Positions 62,717 to 64,000 of a stretch of DNA of 64,000 nucleotides are shown here, piece by piece. Position 1 is the stretch's first letter; every line of letters starts with the position of its first letter. The translations under genes and the position numbers were made by a program. The DNA comes from Streptomyces sp. CMB-StM0423 (GTDB taxonomy: Bacteria; Actinomycetota; Actinomycetes; Streptomycetales; Streptomycetaceae): positions 4,558,501 through 4,622,500 of the forward strand of contig NZ_CP025407.1 in assembly GCF_002847285.1 (NCBI RefSeq), written 5' to 3'. A model generated the notes under the pieces. It was not told the origin of the DNA. It saw only the letters and a program-made list of their open reading frames with translations, and did no database searches.

Positions 62717-63988
62717 GTGCATAGTGCAACACCCGACCCCGATCGCGCACCTGCCCCGGGCGCCTGGCCTCCTGTCGCGGTCCCCGGCCGGCCCACCCGC
62801 CAGCCGCGGCCGGAGCCTCCGGCGCCCGTAGGCGAGGCGTCCCCCGCGGACGATGAGGAGACGGCATCAGACCCCGAGCCGACGCGCGGGACCGAATTGC
62901 TGGATGAGTTGCGGGCTCAGATCGCGAAGTTCGTGATCCTGCCCTCACCGCAGGCTCTGGACGCGGTAACCCTCTGGGTGGTGGCCAGCCACCTACAACC
63001 TGCCTGGCAGCACGCCCCGCGCCTGGCCGTGGTCGGGCCGGCGAAGCGATGCGGCAAGTCCCGCCTGCTGGACGTACTCACCGAGACGGTCCACGAGCCG
63101 ATGCTCACCATCAACACCACCCCGGCGGCGATCTTCCGCTCCATCACGGATGTGCCGCCCACGCTCCTGGTGGACGAGGCGGACACCATCTTCGGCACCC
63201 CGAAGATGGCCGAGAAGAACGAAGAGATGCGCGGCCTGCTCAACGCCGGGCACCAGCGCAATCGGTTCGTCACGCGGGTCGTCGGCAACGACCACACGCC
63301 CCGCAAGTTCGCCACCTTCGCCATGGCGGCTCTGGCCGGCATCGGGAACCTGCCGGACACCATCATGGACCGGGCAGTGGTCATCCGCATGCGCCGTCGC
63401 GCCGAGGGCGAGAGCGTGAAGCCGTTCCGCTCCCGGCGCGATACCCCGGCCCTCCACGATCTGCGCGACCGCATGGCCGCCTGGGCGACCCCGCTGCTCG
63501 ACGAGGCAGCCGATCTGGAACCGGCCATGCCCGTCGAGGACCGGGCCGCCGACACCTGGGAGCCGTTGGTGATCGCCGCCGACCTCGCTGCGGGGACCTG
63601 GCCTTCTCGCGCGCGTACGGCTTGCGCGGAGATGGTCGCCGCCGAGACCGCGGCTGAGGACGAGCACGCAAGCGGTGCACGGATCCTCGCCGACATCCGT
63701 CGCGTCTTCGTAGCCCAGCGCGAGGTCGACAGCCTCAGCACGGAGGAACTCCTCCACCACCTCCGCCAGGATGTCGAGAGCCCGTGGGCGGAGTGGGGTC
63801 GCCACGGCCTTAGCCCGCGCGACCTCGGCGCCATGCTCCGCGAGTTCGAGATCACTTCCGGGAACGTGCGCATGGCCGACGGCACCCAGCGCAAGGGCTA
63901 CACGCGCAACAAGTTCCTCGACGCATGGCGGCGGTACTGCCCGACGGTCCATCCGGTCGACGCAGATCCGACAGGGGCGAAGGTCTAA
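62717..63988 (+). CDS. DUF3631 P-loop ATPase, putative element replication protein
   Basis: The 423-aa protein has an N-terminal Pro-rich tail (about 1-45) and an AAA/primase-associated helicase-like core. Walker A is GPAKRCGKS with Lys114, and Walker B is LLVDEADTIFG. FATFAMAALAGIGNLPDTIMDRA resembles the sensor region and DUF3631 follows. DUF3631 occurs on prophages and actinomycete integrative elements, probably as a replication helicase or initiator-associated ATPase. The GTG at 62717 follows GAGGAG; a frame to 62402 crosses xis and is unlikely. The gene ends 12 bp before the window edge, so the element continues to the right. Confidence 0.8.
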   Translation: MHSATPDPDRAPAPGAWPPVAVPGRPTRQPRPEPPAPVGEASPADDEETASDPEPTRGTELLDELRAQIAKFVILPSPQALDAVTLWVVASHLQPAWQHAPRLAVVGPAKRCGKSRLLDVLTETVHEPMLTINTTPAAIFRSITDVPPTLLVDEADTIFGTPKMAEKNEEMRGLLNAGHQRNRFVTRVVGNDHTPRKFATFAMAALAGIGNLPDTIMDRAVVIRMRRRAEGESVKPFRSRRDTPALHDLRDRMAAWATPLLDEAADLEPAMPVEDRAADTWEPLVIAADLAAGTWPSRARTACAEMVAAETAAEDEHASGARILADIRRVFVAQREVDSLSTEELLHHLRQDVESPWAEWGRHGLSPRDLGAMLREFEITSGNVRMADGTQRKGYTRNKFLDAWRRYCPTVHPVDADPTGAKV

Positions 63989-64000
63989 CGCCCCGCCCAT

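Overview
The window is chromosomal DNA of a high-GC actinomycete, almost certainly Streptomyces or a close relative. Evidence: G/C at nearly every third codon position, many CGTACG words, GTG/TTG starts, ATGA/GTGA gene overlaps, a recognisable bldG developmental gene, and the gene order known from the S. coelicolor SCO3540-SCO3570 region (mycobacterial Rv3645-Rv3674 equivalents).

Left core block (about 0.1-40 kb). nth, a CoA-pyrophosphatase-type Nudix gene and a MarP-like membrane protease come first. A minus-strand nhaA, DUF1469 and alpha/beta-hydrolase operon follows, then acsA and a SulP transporter fused to carbonic anhydrase. Next are a deacetylase-like lipoprotein, a CooC-like ATPase and a degenerate Fic-like protein. 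Two structured RNAs lie beside the HAD phosphatase gene: a 6S-like RNA on one side and the C-rich-loop 6C RNA on the other. A Tad/Flp pilus-type cluster follows (Ssd/CpaE, TadA, TadB, TadC, a pilin-like DUF4244 protein, two TadE-like proteins). After it come an aldo/keto reductase, a DUF1998 (MrfA-type) helicase, bldG with an anti-sigma kinase, the proton pyrophosphatase hppA, a lipoprotein, a methyltransferase, DUF2752 and TM2 membrane proteins, topA, and a fused membrane-domain/thymidylate kinase.

Inserted catabolic island (about 40.0-54.1 kb). From memory of S. coelicolor, tmk is followed closely by holB. Here they are separated by a sugar-acid island: a cupin, a LysR regulator, and an eight-gene operon (KduD-like dehydrogenase, RraA-like aldolase, KdgK-like kinase, NMT1-type ABC importer, small membrane protein). 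The island also holds an enolase-superfamily dehydratase and a UxuA-like protein, both with Tat signals, and a divergent chaperonin overlapping the UxuA-like gene by 4 bp. Three promoters share one architecture: GCGAAT-N6-ATTCGC-like dyad, 9-10 bp, TTAACG/TTGACC, 17 bp, -10. I read this as one regulon, probably run by the LysR protein. The model is extracytoplasmic dehydration of acid sugars to 2-keto-3-deoxy acids, import, then cytoplasmic reduction, phosphorylation and cleavage. The chaperonin may help fold Tat cargo before export.

Right end (54.1-64.0 kb). holB and an S33-type secreted peptidase close the core. After a tRNA-Thr(CGU) gene the DNA looks foreign: a HEPN-like R-x4-H protein, about 1.6 kb of mostly featureless sequence with one small membrane ORF, then a tyrosine integrase, XRE regulator, excisionase and a DUF3631 P-loop protein. 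These are the conserved end of an actinomycete integrative element that continues beyond the window. I found no second copy of the tRNA 3' end, so its boundaries are unproven.
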